A DNA stretch of 64,000 nt. Origin: Candidatus Hydrogenedentota bacterium. GTDB taxonomy: Bacteria > Hydrogenedentota > Hydrogenedentia > Hydrogenedentales > JAEUWI01. The position numbers and the translations under genes were made by a program. Shown piece by piece: positions 18,285-28,000 of this stretch. Each line of letters opens with the position of its first letter. The first letter of the stretch is position 1. The stretch covers positions 1-64,000 of the forward strand of contig JACPGE010000062.1 in NCBI GenBank assembly GCA_016182605.1. The letters are read 5' to 3'. The notes below the pieces were generated by a model. The model searched no databases. It saw only the letters and a program-made list of their open reading frames with translations, and was not told the DNA's origin.

Positions 18285-18293
18285 TGATATACT
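18285..18293 (+). promoter_or_regulatory. Extended -10 promoter
   Basis: TGATATACT has a TG one base before TATACT (18288-18293), the extended -10 form that does not need a -35 box. I see no good -35 at 16-18 bp. Transcription would start near 18300, leaving a leader of about 32 nt before the TTG start at 18332. Confidence 0.5.
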
Positions 18294-18331
18294 GTGCTCG
18301 GGGAAGAGACCACGTTTGGAAGGTTGCCGAA

Positions 18332-18577
18332 TTGAAGAAAGAAACCACATCGGGCGGCGAGGCGGTGAAACGCGATCGGGCCTATTTTGACGGGCTTCCA
18401 GAGGCGGCGTTGGATCGGCTTTGGGCGGAGCGGGAAGCGCTGGGCATCGTGGGGAATGAAGCGCTGGTGCTCCGGCATGTGCTGCGGGAGCGGAAGGGCT
18501 TCAAGCCGGTAGAGACCTTTGTGTCGATCTGTCAGCGCTGCAATCTTCCGGCAGACAACTGCGCCTGCCACCGGTAA
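18332..18577 (+). CDS. Small cysteine-motif protein, unknown
   Basis: An 81-residue protein. TTG at 18332 is chosen because GGAAGG (18318-18323) is 8 nt upstream and an extended -10 promoter precedes it; the ATG at 18284 would overlap that promoter. The body is charged and probably helical (AYFDGLPEAALDRLWAERE, then LVLRHVLRERKGFKPVET). It ends in ICQRCNLPADNCACHR, a CxxC plus CxC pair that could bind zinc or another metal. No family recognised. Repeat copy 2 starts 10 nt after its stop. Confidence 0.55.
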   Translation: MKKETTSGGEAVKRDRAYFDGLPEAALDRLWAEREALGIVGNEALVLRHVLRERKGFKPVETFVSICQRCNLPADNCACHR

Positions 18578-18587
18578 CTTGGTGAAG

Positions 18588-18620
18588 TATGCTTTGCGTG
18601 ACGATGGCGCTGGCGTTCAC
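18588..18620 (+). repeat. Dispersed repeat, copy 2
   Basis: The plus strand here matches the minus strand of copy 1 over GCGTGACGATGGNGCTGGCGTTCAC-type sequence (18597-18620, one mismatch). It matches copy 3 less fully. The 3' flank differs: copies 1 and 3 continue with TGGGCAGGCTAAA, this one with GAGAACCAACC. It lies in the 73-nt gap before the GH92 gene, just upstream of that gene's RBS. Confidence 0.6.
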
Positions 18621-18650
18621 GAGAACCAACCTTCAGGAAGTACACTCCCT

Positions 18651-20996
18651 ATGATCCGGCGCATCTTCAAATGGACGGCGATCATCTGCCTCCTCGTTGT
18701 CCTGTTTTGTGTCACTGCGGTGTGTTCGGTCTGGGCGTACTACCGTCACGTGACCGGCGCAACTCCCGGCGCGCTGCCCCTGCCCGTGCCCGCGGCTGCG
18801 CTGGGCGCGAAGGTCAATGTGTTTTCCGGTACGGGGGGCATACCGTGGATGTGCGCCCACAACACGCCCGCCGCCACGACGCCTTTCGGTATGGTGCGCC
18901 TTGGTCCGGACACGGCCAGCCTGTTCTCGGGCGGCGCCGGGACCAACCGGTCCGGTTACTACTACGGCAGCAACCGGATGGTGGGCTTCAGCCACACGCG
19001 GCTTGTGGGCGCCGATGCGCAGGAGGGCGGCGCGTTCCGCGTTTTTCCGAGCCGGGATTCGCGCGCCGCGGAGGATCGCAAGCCAGAGCGGAACGCCGGG
19101 TTCTCGCATCATGAGGAATCTGGCGCACCGGGCTACTATGCCGTGCGACTGCCGCAGGCGCAGGTGCTGGTGGAACTCACGGCGACGCCGCGGGTGGGCG
19201 TGCACCGGTACACGTTTGACGGCGCGGAGGGCGATGCGCCGCATTTGTTGATCGAGGTGTCGAGCGCGATTGGGAACAAGCGCACGGAAAATGCGACGGC
19301 AAGGATAATTCCCGAGGCGCAGGAGGTGGAGGGGAGCGTGCGGCTCTTTGGAAGTTTCTCCGGGCGCTACGACGGTCTGGACGTGTACTTTGTGGCGCGT
19401 TTTAACCGCGCATTCGCATCGCACGGCACGTGGAGCAACGGCGCGTTTGCACCCTCCAGCACAACGGCGTCTGGAGATGACGCGGGTGTGGATTTGGCTT
19501 TCGCGCCGGAGGCCCAGGGAGCCACAGCGGTGGAGATGCGGCTCGGCCTCTCGTACGTCAGTGTGGCGAACGCGCGGCAGAACCTCGATGCGGAGGCGGG
19601 CGCTATCGTGACTTTCGACAGCATTGCCACGTCCGCGCGCGATGCGTGGGAGCAGCGCCTGAACGTGATTGCGATTGAGGGCGGGAGCGAGACGGAACAG
19701 CGTATTTTTTATACGGCGCTCTACCGGGCTTTTCACATGCCGACGGTTTTCAACGATGTGAACGGGGCGTACCGGGGCTTCGACAAATCGGATCACGTGT
19801 CGAAGGGCTTTCAGTACTACACCGATTTTTCGTTGTGGGACACGTGCCGCACAGCGCAGCCGCTGTATTGCCTCATCGCGCGGAAAGAGGCGCGCGACAT
19901 GATGGTTTCGCTGGTGGAGATGGCGAAAGCGGGGGGATGTCTGCCGCGGTGGCCTGCGGGCGCGGGATACACGGGATCGATGATGGGGACGCCCGCGGAC
20001 ATTGCAGTAAGCGAGGCATATCAGAAGGGCATACGCGATTTCGATGTGGAGCGCGCGTATGCCGCGATGCGTCAAACAGCGCTGACCGGCAAGCCCGAAG
20101 GCACGCGATTTTCCGGGCGCGAGGGGCTGGAGGAGTACGTGAAACTGGGGTATTGCCCCAACGATCGGATGAAGGAGTCGGTGGCGTGCACGCTGGAATA
20201 CGCGTACGAAGATCATGCCATCTCGTTGCTCGCAGAGGCGTTGGGGCATGCGGAAGACGCAACGATCTTCCGGGAACACGGGCAGAACTACAAAAACGTC
20301 TGGAACGCGGAGCGGCAGTTTTTTGATGGCCGCAACAGCGACGGCAGCTTTCAGGCGGAATTCAATCCGCTGAAGCTCACCTATGCCGATTCAGGCGGCC
20401 GATTCACGCGGGGCTATGTCGAGGGCAGCGCGTGGCAATGGCGCTGGTTTGCCCCCCACGATCCGCAGGGACTTATCGCGCTGTTTGGCGGCAACGCGGC
20501 ATTTGTGCAGGAATTGGAGACCTTTTTCGAGAACACGAATGACGGTATCGGGCAGTGGCACCCCGGCGCCTACTATTGGCAGGGCAATGAACCGGATATT
20601 CATGCGGCTTATCTTTTCAATGCGGTGGGACGCCCGGACCTGACGCAGAAGTGGGTGCGTCAACTGCTTGCCACGAAACACAGCGATGACTACGTGGGAC
20701 TCGACGGAAACGATGACGGAGGAACGCTGTCCGCGTGGTATGTGTTCAGTGCGCTGGGCTTTTATCCGATAGCGGGAACCACGCGCTATGAGCTGGGATC
20801 GCCGTTGTTTACGAAGGCGCGAATCGACCTGGGCGGGGCGGTGTTGAGCGTGGTGGCGGAGAACAACAGTGCGGCGAATGTGTATGTCCGGCGCGTTACG
20901 TTGAATGGCCAGCCCCTGGATCGCACGTGGTTCACGCACGACGAGATTGCGCAGGGCGGAGAGTTGCACTTCCTGATGGGGCCCACGCCGGAATGA
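18651..20996 (+). CDS. GH92 family alpha-mannosidase
   Basis: A 781-residue exported or membrane-anchored glycosidase; signal or anchor helix at residues 7-29 (TAIICLLVVLFCVTAVCSVW). GH92 enzymes are calcium-dependent exo-alpha-mannosidases. Family marks include NVFSGTGGIPWMCAHNTPAATTPFGMV, GFSHTRL, YTDFSLWDTCRTAQP and GNEPDIHAAYLFN. GLDGNDDGGTLSAWYVFSALGFYP carries the conserved catalytic-base region. ATG at 18651 has AGGAAG nine bases upstream; codons before it encode the repeat. Mannosyl linkage specificity (alpha-1,2 or other) cannot be read. Confidence 0.95.
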   Translation: MIRRIFKWTAIICLLVVLFCVTAVCSVWAYYRHVTGATPGALPLPVPAAALGAKVNVFSGTGGIPWMCAHNTPAATTPFGMVRLGPDTASLFSGGAGTNRSGYYYGSNRMVGFSHTRLVGADAQEGGAFRVFPSRDSRAAEDRKPERNAGFSHHEESGAPGYYAVRLPQAQVLVELTATPRVGVHRYTFDGAEGDAPHLLIEVSSAIGNKRTENATARIIPEAQEVEGSVRLFGSFSGRYDGLDVYFVARFNRAFASHGTWSNGAFAPSSTTASGDDAGVDLAFAPEAQGATAVEMRLGLSYVSVANARQNLDAEAGAIVTFDSIATSARDAWEQRLNVIAIEGGSETEQRIFYTALYRAFHMPTVFNDVNGAYRGFDKSDHVSKGFQYYTDFSLWDTCRTAQPLYCLIARKEARDMMVSLVEMAKAGGCLPRWPAGAGYTGSMMGTPADIAVSEAYQKGIRDFDVERAYAAMRQTALTGKPEGTRFSGREGLEEYVKLGYCPNDRMKESVACTLEYAYEDHAISLLAEALGHAEDATIFREHGQNYKNVWNAERQFFDGRNSDGSFQAEFNPLKLTYADSGGRFTRGYVEGSAWQWRWFAPHDPQGLIALFGGNAAFVQELETFFENTNDGIGQWHPGAYYWQGNEPDIHAAYLFNAVGRPDLTQKWVRQLLATKHSDDYVGLDGNDDGGTLSAWYVFSALGFYPIAGTTRYELGSPLFTKARIDLGGAVLSVVAENNSAANVYVRRVTLNGQPLDRTWFTHDEIAQGGELHFLMGPTPE

Positions 20997-21021
20997 GTAT
21001 CCCGGCGCACGCTATGCACTT

Positions 21022-22263
21022 CTAGAGCAGCGACATCACGCGATTGTCGGGCGCGGCCTGGTCGGTGACGAAAGACTGGAGTGCGCTCATGTTCATTAAG
21101 GCATCGAGTCCGATCTGTCCGCCGGCCAGTTTTTGTTTCCAGGTTTCATAGACGGGGATTTTGCCGTCTTTGCCGATCATGGCGATTTCTTCCGCCGGCC
21201 AAGCAGGGAGAAAATCGGGGAAGCCAGACGCGGCGAAGTGTTCGACGATGGCGTGCGGGGTCAGTGCGGCCACGTCCTTTTCGAGGAGGCGTTCCACACA
21301 GGCCTTGAAGGCCTCCGGGATCTCCCAGAGCGTATCTGCGCCAAAGCCGTCTCTATCGAATGCTACGGGCGGATCGGTGCCGACCTGGCTGCTGAGATTG
21401 GCGGATGGGGACTGGCGGTAGCCTGCGGCGACCTTGGGGGGCATGGTGAAAACATCCAACCCTGCGAGCGTGGCGACCTGGGCTCCGCCGCGCATGCTTG
21501 CGCCGATGAGGTGGGACTGGGAGCGTCCGGTGGCGCGCAATTGCAGCAGGGCGCGTTGGGTCGCCAGGGTGGCTTTCTCACCTACGTTTTCTCCCGAGCC
21601 CAACTTGCTGTCCGCGACGAAGGCGTTGAGGCGGCCCATGAAGACGTTGACCCAGTTTGGATTGGTGAAAAGCGCGATGACGTAATTCTGGCGGGCGGAG
21701 AAGCCGAGGGTGAAATTGATGGGGATGCCGTCCTGCACCAGTTGGCGCGCACTGAGGAGGCCTGCGGCGGTGAAGGGGATCTTGACGATGAAGCGTTCCG
21801 GACAGATGGCGTAGTAGCGCCGGCCATAATGGATGGAGGCTTCGACGTCGTTGGCGAGGGCCGTGTGCAGTTCCACGCTGACCCGCGTATCGAAGAGGCT
21901 GACGAGGCGGAGGCCGTGTTTCGCGTTCAGCACGAAAGAGATCTCCAGCGCGAGTTCTTCCGGGGAGATTCCGGGCTTGGCGCGGCGGATCTGCGTTGCG
22001 GCGTGTCCCACGAAGCCATCGTAGATGCCCTTCTGGATCTCGGCATTCAGGAGCGTGTTGTTCGTGGTGAGTGCGGAGAACTCGGCGGTGAGCAGTTTGG
22101 TGGCTTCATCGATGTCTCCCGTATCGAGCCAGAGCGTGGTGCCCGCTTGCCGCACGCGCGCCCAATGTTCGTCTGGGGGCAGCGTGTGCTCGGGGTGGCC
22201 AAAGTGTTCGGTGAAGTCTTCGCGTGCGAGATCGCGAACCGCATTGGAGAGATCGGACGCCAT
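21022..22263 (-). CDS. tal: Transaldolase
   Basis: Pentose-phosphate pathway enzyme that transfers a dihydroxyacetone unit from sedoheptulose 7-phosphate to glyceraldehyde 3-phosphate; cytoplasmic. The Schiff-base lysine is in RFIVKIPFTAAG, and TTNNTLLNAEI and NVFMGRLNAFV are typical of the long transaldolase subgroup. At 413 residues it is longer than E. coli TalB (about 317), with an N-terminal and a C-terminal extension. MASDL at 22263 is preferred because GGAGG lies 10 nt before it; the 12 extra codons upstream overlap that RBS. Confidence 0.92.
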   Translation of the reverse strand: MASDLSNAVRDLAREDFTEHFGHPEHTLPPDEHWARVRQAGTTLWLDTGDIDEATKLLTAEFSALTTNNTLLNAEIQKGIYDGFVGHAATQIRRAKPGISPEELALEISFVLNAKHGLRLVSLFDTRVSVELHTALANDVEASIHYGRRYYAICPERFIVKIPFTAAGLLSARQLVQDGIPINFTLGFSARQNYVIALFTNPNWVNVFMGRLNAFVADSKLGSGENVGEKATLATQRALLQLRATGRSQSHLIGASMRGGAQVATLAGLDVFTMPPKVAAGYRQSPSANLSSQVGTDPPVAFDRDGFGADTLWEIPEAFKACVERLLEKDVAALTPHAIVEHFAASGFPDFLPAWPAEEIAMIGKDGKIPVYETWKQKLAGGQIGLDALMNMSALQSFVTDQAAPDNRVMSLL

Positions 22264-22453
22264 GGTTGTGCTGCCTCCGGGTTGGAACCATTCAGACATT
22301 CTACACGGCGGAGCGCGATCCGGGTAGCGGAAAATTTGTTTCAGGGAGTGCCGCTGACCCGCGGGCTGCTTCTCGCGGGCGCGGAATTCTTGTCGAAAGG
22401 ACGCGCCACCCCATTCCCGGCCCCGGAGGAGAATCCCACGGTGTAAGCAGCCG

Positions 22454-23749
22454 TCAGGGTTTTTCCGTGTGTGCGACCTCGCCGGGTTCCGTGATGATGC
22501 GTGCGGACCGGTTCCAGGTCCAGTAATTCCAGCTCCATTGAAGGAGCACGAGGAAGCGGTTCTCGGTGCGGACCAGGCTCATGAGATGGACGAAGAGCCA
22601 GGTGAGCCAGGCGGCATAGCCGGAGAAACGAATTCTTCCAAGTTGCACCACGGCGGCTGCGCGGCCGATGGTGGCCATGGAGCCGTAATCGCGATATTGA
22701 AACGATGTGGGTGGACCATTATGGAGGCGTGCGAGAATCTCGTTGACGACGTGCGCACCCTGCTGAATGGCGACCGGGGCGACACAGGGCAAGGGCCGGC
22801 CGGAGTCTGACTTGCAGCAGGCGAGATCGCCGATGACGTAGACGCCGGGATGGCCGGGGAGGGAGAGATCAGATTCTACTTCGATCCGTCCACTGCGGTC
22901 CAGGGTGGCGTTGCCGTTCGCGGCGAGGAGCATGCCGATGGGCGAGGCCTTGACGCCCGCGGTCCATATCACGGTGGAGGCCTGGATGATCTCTTCCTGG
23001 CCGTTCCTCATTGCTGTGACCGTGTCCGGTGCGATGCCGGTGACAGCAGCGCCCGTGATCACCTCGACGCCGAGGGATTTTAAGAGGGCTTCCGCTTTGG
23101 CGGAAAGTTTTGGAACGTACATCGGGAGCACATGCTCGCCCTGTTCGATCAGGATCACATGGGCGTCGACAGGATTGATGTTCCGGAATTCCTTGCGAAG
23201 GGTATAGTTGGCGATCTCGCGCAGGGCCCCGGCGAGTTCGACACCCGTGGGACCGCCTCCCACGACGACGAAATTCAACAGGGCGCGAATACGCGCGGGA
23301 TCGGATTCGCGTTCTGCGGCTTCGAATGCGCGGAAAATGCGGGAGCGGATGTCCAGGGCTTCTTCAATAGTCTTGAGTCCGGGAGCAGCTTCCCGCCAGT
23401 CGTCATGGCCGAAGTACTGGTGGGTTGCGCCGGTGGCCAGCACGAGAATGTCATAGGCAAACCATTCTTGATCGAGGAGGATTTGCTTGCGATCCAAATC
23501 GATATCGGTGACTTCCCCAAGGAGCACCTGGACGTTCCGGTTGCGCTTCATCACGGAACGCAGCGGCGTGGCGACATTGGCGGGGGAGAGGGCGCCGGTG
23601 GCCACCTGATAGAGCAAGGGCTGGAAGAGATGGAAGTTGCGTTTGTCGATGAGTGTGACACCGACCGAGGTGCCGCCCAGCCCCTGGGCGACGCGAAGGC
23701 CGCCAAAGCCGCCGCCAACGATGATGACGTTCAGATCGTGTGCAATCAT
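22454..23749 (-). CDS. ndh: NADH dehydrogenase type II (NDH-2)
   Basis: Single-subunit, non-proton-pumping NADH:quinone oxidoreductase, 431 residues, on the cytoplasmic membrane face. The FAD motif VIIVGGGFGGLRVA begins 12 residues in. The NADH motif is VVGGGPTGVELAGAL. YVIGDLACC and VAIQQGAHVVNEI mark the C-terminal FAD segment. The last 60 residues have an amphipathic/hydrophobic stretch (WLTWLFVHLMSLVRTENRF) typical of membrane binding in this family. MIAHDLNV at 23749 is preferred over upstream codons, which lack a flavin-fold match. It may be cotranscribed with the transaldolase gene. Confidence 0.95.
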   Translation of the reverse strand: MIAHDLNVIIVGGGFGGLRVAQGLGGTSVGVTLIDKRNFHLFQPLLYQVATGALSPANVATPLRSVMKRNRNVQVLLGEVTDIDLDRKQILLDQEWFAYDILVLATGATHQYFGHDDWREAAPGLKTIEEALDIRSRIFRAFEAAERESDPARIRALLNFVVVGGGPTGVELAGALREIANYTLRKEFRNINPVDAHVILIEQGEHVLPMYVPKLSAKAEALLKSLGVEVITGAAVTGIAPDTVTAMRNGQEEIIQASTVIWTAGVKASPIGMLLAANGNATLDRSGRIEVESDLSLPGHPGVYVIGDLACCKSDSGRPLPCVAPVAIQQGAHVVNEILARLHNGPPTSFQYRDYGSMATIGRAAAVVQLGRIRFSGYAAWLTWLFVHLMSLVRTENRFLVLLQWSWNYWTWNRSARIITEPGEVAHTEKP

Positions 23750-24110
23750 TACAGATACTCCGGTGATCGGTAGGGTGCGGGGGTGGCGTCTGGGAAGGGT
23801 TCTGGGGATTTCCTGTTTCCAGGCGGAATCGTGAGGGAGTGGTTCCGGCTTGAGGGAGACGCGGCACGTTGAAAGAAAGCGCAACCCTGATCAAGCCGTA
23901 TCGAAAATCCTCCGTGGCACTGTGTACGGCAGCGCCGAAACTCCGTACCGTATTTTATCGCAGGCAGCGCGGATTTATCCAGCGCTTCGTCGAACAGGCT
24001 GTTCTGAGGCGGCAGGACTGCGCTTTGGGTCTGCGCCGGGGGCACGAAGAATTTGTACTTTGTCCAAAAACATGCCATACTGGATTCAGTCTAAAAAAGG
24101 AGTTTGACCC
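23750..24110. other. Divergent intergenic region between ndh and dps
   Basis: About 360 nt hold the promoters of two divergent genes. I see no convincing open reading frame; the 85- and 81-codon plus-strand frames have no RBS and no family match. A possible dps promoter is TTGTAC (24053-24058), 17 bp, CATACT (24076-24081). No Fur or PerR palindrome was clear to me. Confidence 0.55.
24053..24081 (+). promoter_or_regulatory. Weak sigma-70-like promoter for dps
   Basis: TTGTAC (3 of 6 matches) and CATACT (4 of 6) are separated by exactly 17 bp, upstream of the dps RBS AAGGAG (24097-24102). Matches are modest. Confidence 0.35.
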
Positions 24111-24587
24111 ATGATGATGAATCGCGTATCCATTCCATTAGAAGATCGAACGAAGCTTTCCGGCGCCCTTCAGGGATTGCTTAACCCGCTCCAGGAACTG
24201 GTGTTACAGACGAAGCAGGCCCATTGGGCCGTGGTGGGTGAAGAGTTCCAGTCCTTCCATTTGAATATGGATGAACTGAATGCTGCCTACGGGTTGTTTG
24301 TGGACAGCGTTGCAGAGCGCATGCTGGCACTGGGCTTTGTGCCTGCGGGCCAAGTGGGCGATATCGCGGCGAAACCGGTACTCTCTGCATTGCCTGAAGG
24401 GTTTGTGCAGAAGGGGCCGTTGATGAGCGCGGTGGCGGACAGCATTGGCGCGGTGGCAGCGCGAGTGCGTGCGGCACTTGCTGCGGTGGGCGGTTTGGAC
24501 GTGGTCACAGACGATCTATTGACCGAAATGCTGCAATCGATGGAGAAGACGTTATGGATGCTGGCGGCACAGGAAGTTCACGCGTGA
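24111..24587 (+). CDS. dps: Dps-family ferritin-like DNA-protection protein
   Basis: Dodecameric iron-storage and DNA-protecting protein, 158 residues, that oxidises Fe(II) with peroxide. The ferroxidase-site stretch is QTKQAHWAVVGEEFQSFHLNMDEL, with His, Asp and Glu ligands, followed by VDSVAERMLALG. AAGGAG lies 9 nt before the ATG. The downstream Fur-family gene overlaps its stop, so protein and regulator are coupled, as in other oxidative-stress loci. Confidence 0.94.
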   Translation: MMMNRVSIPLEDRTKLSGALQGLLNPLQELVLQTKQAHWAVVGEEFQSFHLNMDELNAAYGLFVDSVAERMLALGFVPAGQVGDIAAKPVLSALPEGFVQKGPLMSAVADSIGAVAARVRAALAAVGGLDVVTDDLLTEMLQSMEKTLWMLAAQEVHA

Positions 24588-25006
24588 TAGAAACGCGCAT
24601 GCGCGGGGCCGGGCTGCGGGTAACCCGGCCCCGGTTGGCGGTCTATGCGTTGTTGCGGGATCTGGGCGGGCATCACAGCGCCGACGAGGTTTTGCGCTTG
24701 CTTCAGGGCCGCCGTATCGCCATGTCGCGCGCATCGGTCTTCAATGTGTTGAATGATCTTACCGGCGCGGGCCTGGTGATGCTTTGCGATGCGGGCCCGG
24801 GCCGGACGCTCTATGAGGCCTTTGATCATTGGCACCACCACTTTGTGTGCAGGCAGTGCCAGCGCATACTGGATGTGCCCTGCACGCAGGGGGAGAAGCC
24901 GTGTCTGCACCCGGAGTTGCCGGGCCCGGGATACCTGATCGATGAGGCGCAGGTGATCTTTCGCGGGCTATGCCCGGCGTGCCGGGAGGCTCAGCGCGAT
25001 TCGTAG
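24584..25006 (+). CDS. Fur-family metalloregulator (PerR/Fur-like)
   Basis: A 140-residue DNA-binding repressor. GTG at 24584 overlaps the dps stop (GTGATAG), a coupling arrangement; ATG at 24599 is an alternative. The winged-helix part runs TRPRLAVYALLRDLGGHHSADEVLRLL...SRASVFNVLNDL. The metal-site region HWHHHFVCRQCQRILDVPC and the C-terminal CPACREA give the family's structural-zinc cysteines. Coupling with dps suggests peroxide or iron sensing, but Fur and PerR cannot be told apart here. The end overlaps the convergent RND pump gene by 16 nt. Confidence 0.9.
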   Translation: MIETRMRGAGLRVTRPRLAVYALLRDLGGHHSADEVLRLLQGRRIAMSRASVFNVLNDLTGAGLVMLCDAGPGRTLYEAFDHWHHHFVCRQCQRILDVPCTQGEKPCLHPELPGPGYLIDEAQVIFRGLCPACREAQRDS

Positions 25007-28000
25007 TTGGCGCCGCTGCGGGCAAAGACCGCGATGTTGGAGAAGAAACGCACTATCCAGACTTGAAGGTCGTCTATCAACGTGTAAATGACAGGCACCA
25101 CGACCAGGGTGAGCAGGGTGCCCGCCGTGAGCCCGCCGGCGAAGGAGCGCCCGATGCTGCTGAGCTGCGCGGGGCCTTCGGTTTCGCCGATGGCGATGGG
25201 CAGAATGCCTAGGATGGTGGTCAAGGAAGTCATGAGCACGGGCCGGAAACGGTTGAACCCTGCCTGCACGATGGCCTCTGTCCGGGGCATGCCTTCCAGG
25301 CGGAGTTGGTTGATGTGGTCGACAATGACGATGCCGTTGTTGACGACGATGCCGCACATGAGTATGGCGCCAACCAGGGCGATGGTGTCCAGCGGGGTGT
25401 CCGTGAGGAAGAGGCACCAGAAGACGCCGACAAAGGCGAGCGGCACGGTGGTAATGATCGAGAGAGGGAGCAGGAGGGATTCGAAAAGCGCGGCCATCAC
25501 GATGTAGATGAGGAGCACGGCGAAGATTATGCCATCCCGGAAGGCGGTTTGATCCTCCTGCCATTGTTGAAATTCTTCGCCCATGGAGACAGTATAGCCA
25601 CGGGGCATCTGGAATTCCTGCACGACCCGGTTGATCTCCTGTTCGATCGTGTTGAAGTCGCCCGTCGTGGTAAGCCCGTTAATGGTGGTGACGGTCTTGC
25701 CATTGATACGGGAGGCCCCGCGGGTGCCGGGCGCGCGGTTGAGATTGACGATCTGTGAGATGGGGGTCAAGGCGCCCTGTTCTCCGAAGGCCACGTTGTT
25801 CAGGTCGGCTTCGCTGCGGCGATCCTCGCCCGCGTTTTGCGCCCACACGGGAATTTCGCGGCCGCCCTGTTTCAGGTAAGGCATGGGCGTGCCGGAAAGC
25901 GCGAAGTTTACCGCTTGGGCGACGGTGCCCGGGCTGGCCCCCGCGTTCGCGGCCATGGTCTTATCCACATCGACGCGAATTTCCTCGGTGTTATCCTCCC
26001 GGCTGGACTGCACATTGGTGAGGAGCTTGCTGGCGCGCAGTTGTTCCATGAAACGATCGGCAAGTTCATCCAGGCGCTCCGAATGCTCGCCCAGCATGCG
26101 AATGCTCAGCGTGTTGTTGCCGCCCGCGCCCGTGTTGGAGGCGCCGCTGCCGACACTGAGCCGTGCGCCCGGCACCTGATCGGGCAGAATCTCGTTGAGT
26201 ATCCGTTCAAGTTCTTCCGCGGAATAGGGGCCGTCGGCCTGGTTCATGCTCGAGTTGGGTTCCACCAGCATGGCTTCGATCCAGGCGCCGCGCTCCCAGA
26301 CATTCTTGAAGATGTGCTTGATGCCGAATTCTTCCTTGCGCTCCTCCAGAATAGCCGTGATCGAATCCGCTATTTCCGTGATGCGCTCTTCGCCAAGGTT
26401 CTGGTCGGCACGCACCTGGATGTCCACATCCTCATCGCCCATGCGGCTGAAGCCGGCGGAAGTGACGCGTTGCATCGGGTAGTAGTAGGTGGCCGCGAGA
26501 ACGGCCGCGGTCAACCCGAGGGTGGCCAGCCGGTGACGCAGGGCGAGGGCCAGGAGACGCCGGTGAAGATGCTGCAAGAGCACGAGTGGCTGTGCGATGA
26601 AGGCAATTGCACGGTGGAAGAAGCGGAGTGCCGCGCGCACGGGGGCGAGCAGGCGCGGTCCCTGTTCGTTTTCGGCAAAGGCGTAGTGCAGGCGGCTTTC
26701 GGCGAGCGGCACGATCGTGAGCGCGAGAATGAGGCTGGCCAGCAGGGAGACAATGACGACACCGGCAAACTCGCCCATGAAGATGGACATCTGCCCTGCC
26801 TGCATGTACATGAGCGGCATGAAAACCACGACGGTGGTGAGAGTGGAGGAGGTGATGGCCATGGCCACTTCGCCGGCGCCGCGGCGGGCGCTTTCCATGC
26901 GGGAGAGGCCCATCTCGCGGTAGCGATGGATGTTTTCCACCACCACGATACTGTTGTCGACCAGCATGCCGAGGGAGATCAGCATGGCGGTCATGGAGAT
27001 GACGTTCACTGTCCGGTCCGTGAAATAGAGGTAGGCCATTGCGGAGACGAGCGCGGTGGGCGTGATGAGTCCGACGATTAAGGTCGGCCCCATGCGCTGG
27101 AGGAAGAGGAGGAGCACGACAAAGGCGAGCAGGGCGCCGGAGTTGCCCGCTTTGTAGAGATCGTTTATGGAGGCGTTGATGAAGGTGCTCTGGTCGTGGA
27201 AGGTCTGCATTTCGATATCGGCGAAATCGGGATCGCGTTTGATCCCCGCCATGGCATCACGGACCAGGTCGCAGACTTCGACGGTGTTCGCTTCGGATTC
27301 CTTTTGCACGGAGACGAAGACGCCCTTTTTGCCGTCGAAGGTGAAGAAGCCCATGCCGGGCGGCTCGGCGAGTTCGAGGGTGGCCACATCCTTCACGCGC
27401 AGGCCGGAAGGCGTGATGACGATGTCTTCGATCTGGCGGGTGCTGCGAAAGTCGTCTTCCACGCGGACGAAATAACGGGAGCCGCCGCCGATGACCTGTC
27501 CGAGTCCCATGGTGATGGCGCTGGAGCGAATGGTTGCCGCCACTTCGGCGGCGCTGAGCTGCATGCTGCGCAGGGTGTTCTGATCGAAACTGATTTCAAG
27601 CCGGTGCTCCGTCGAGCCGGAGACCTCCACATCGGCCACGCCATCGATCCGTTGCAGCCAGGCGCGCAGCCGCGTGCGCGCGAGGTTGGCGAGTTCCTCG
27701 GTGTCGCCATCGCGGAAAAGCGCCAGGCGGTAGACCGGTTCGTCATCCGAGTTGTAGCGGAAAAGCCGGAAGTTTTCCACGCCGGCGGGAAGCTTGAGCC
27801 GGAGGCGTTCAATGCGTTCCCGCACCTCGGAGGAGGCCAATTGCATGTCCGTGCCCCAGTCGAACATGAGGTTGACCGAGGCGTTTCCGTCTCCGGAATA
27901 GGTGTAGATCTCTTTGAGATCGCTGATGGTCTTGAACTCGCCCTCGGCGGGTATGGTCACTTCCTGCTCGACTTGCTGCGGGCCGGCAGTGGGATAGCTG

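Noticed and set aside
18332-18577. ATG at 18284 as the start of the small cysteine protein
   Set aside because: It overlaps the extended -10 promoter and has no RBS, whereas TTG at 18332 has GGAAGG at the right spacing.
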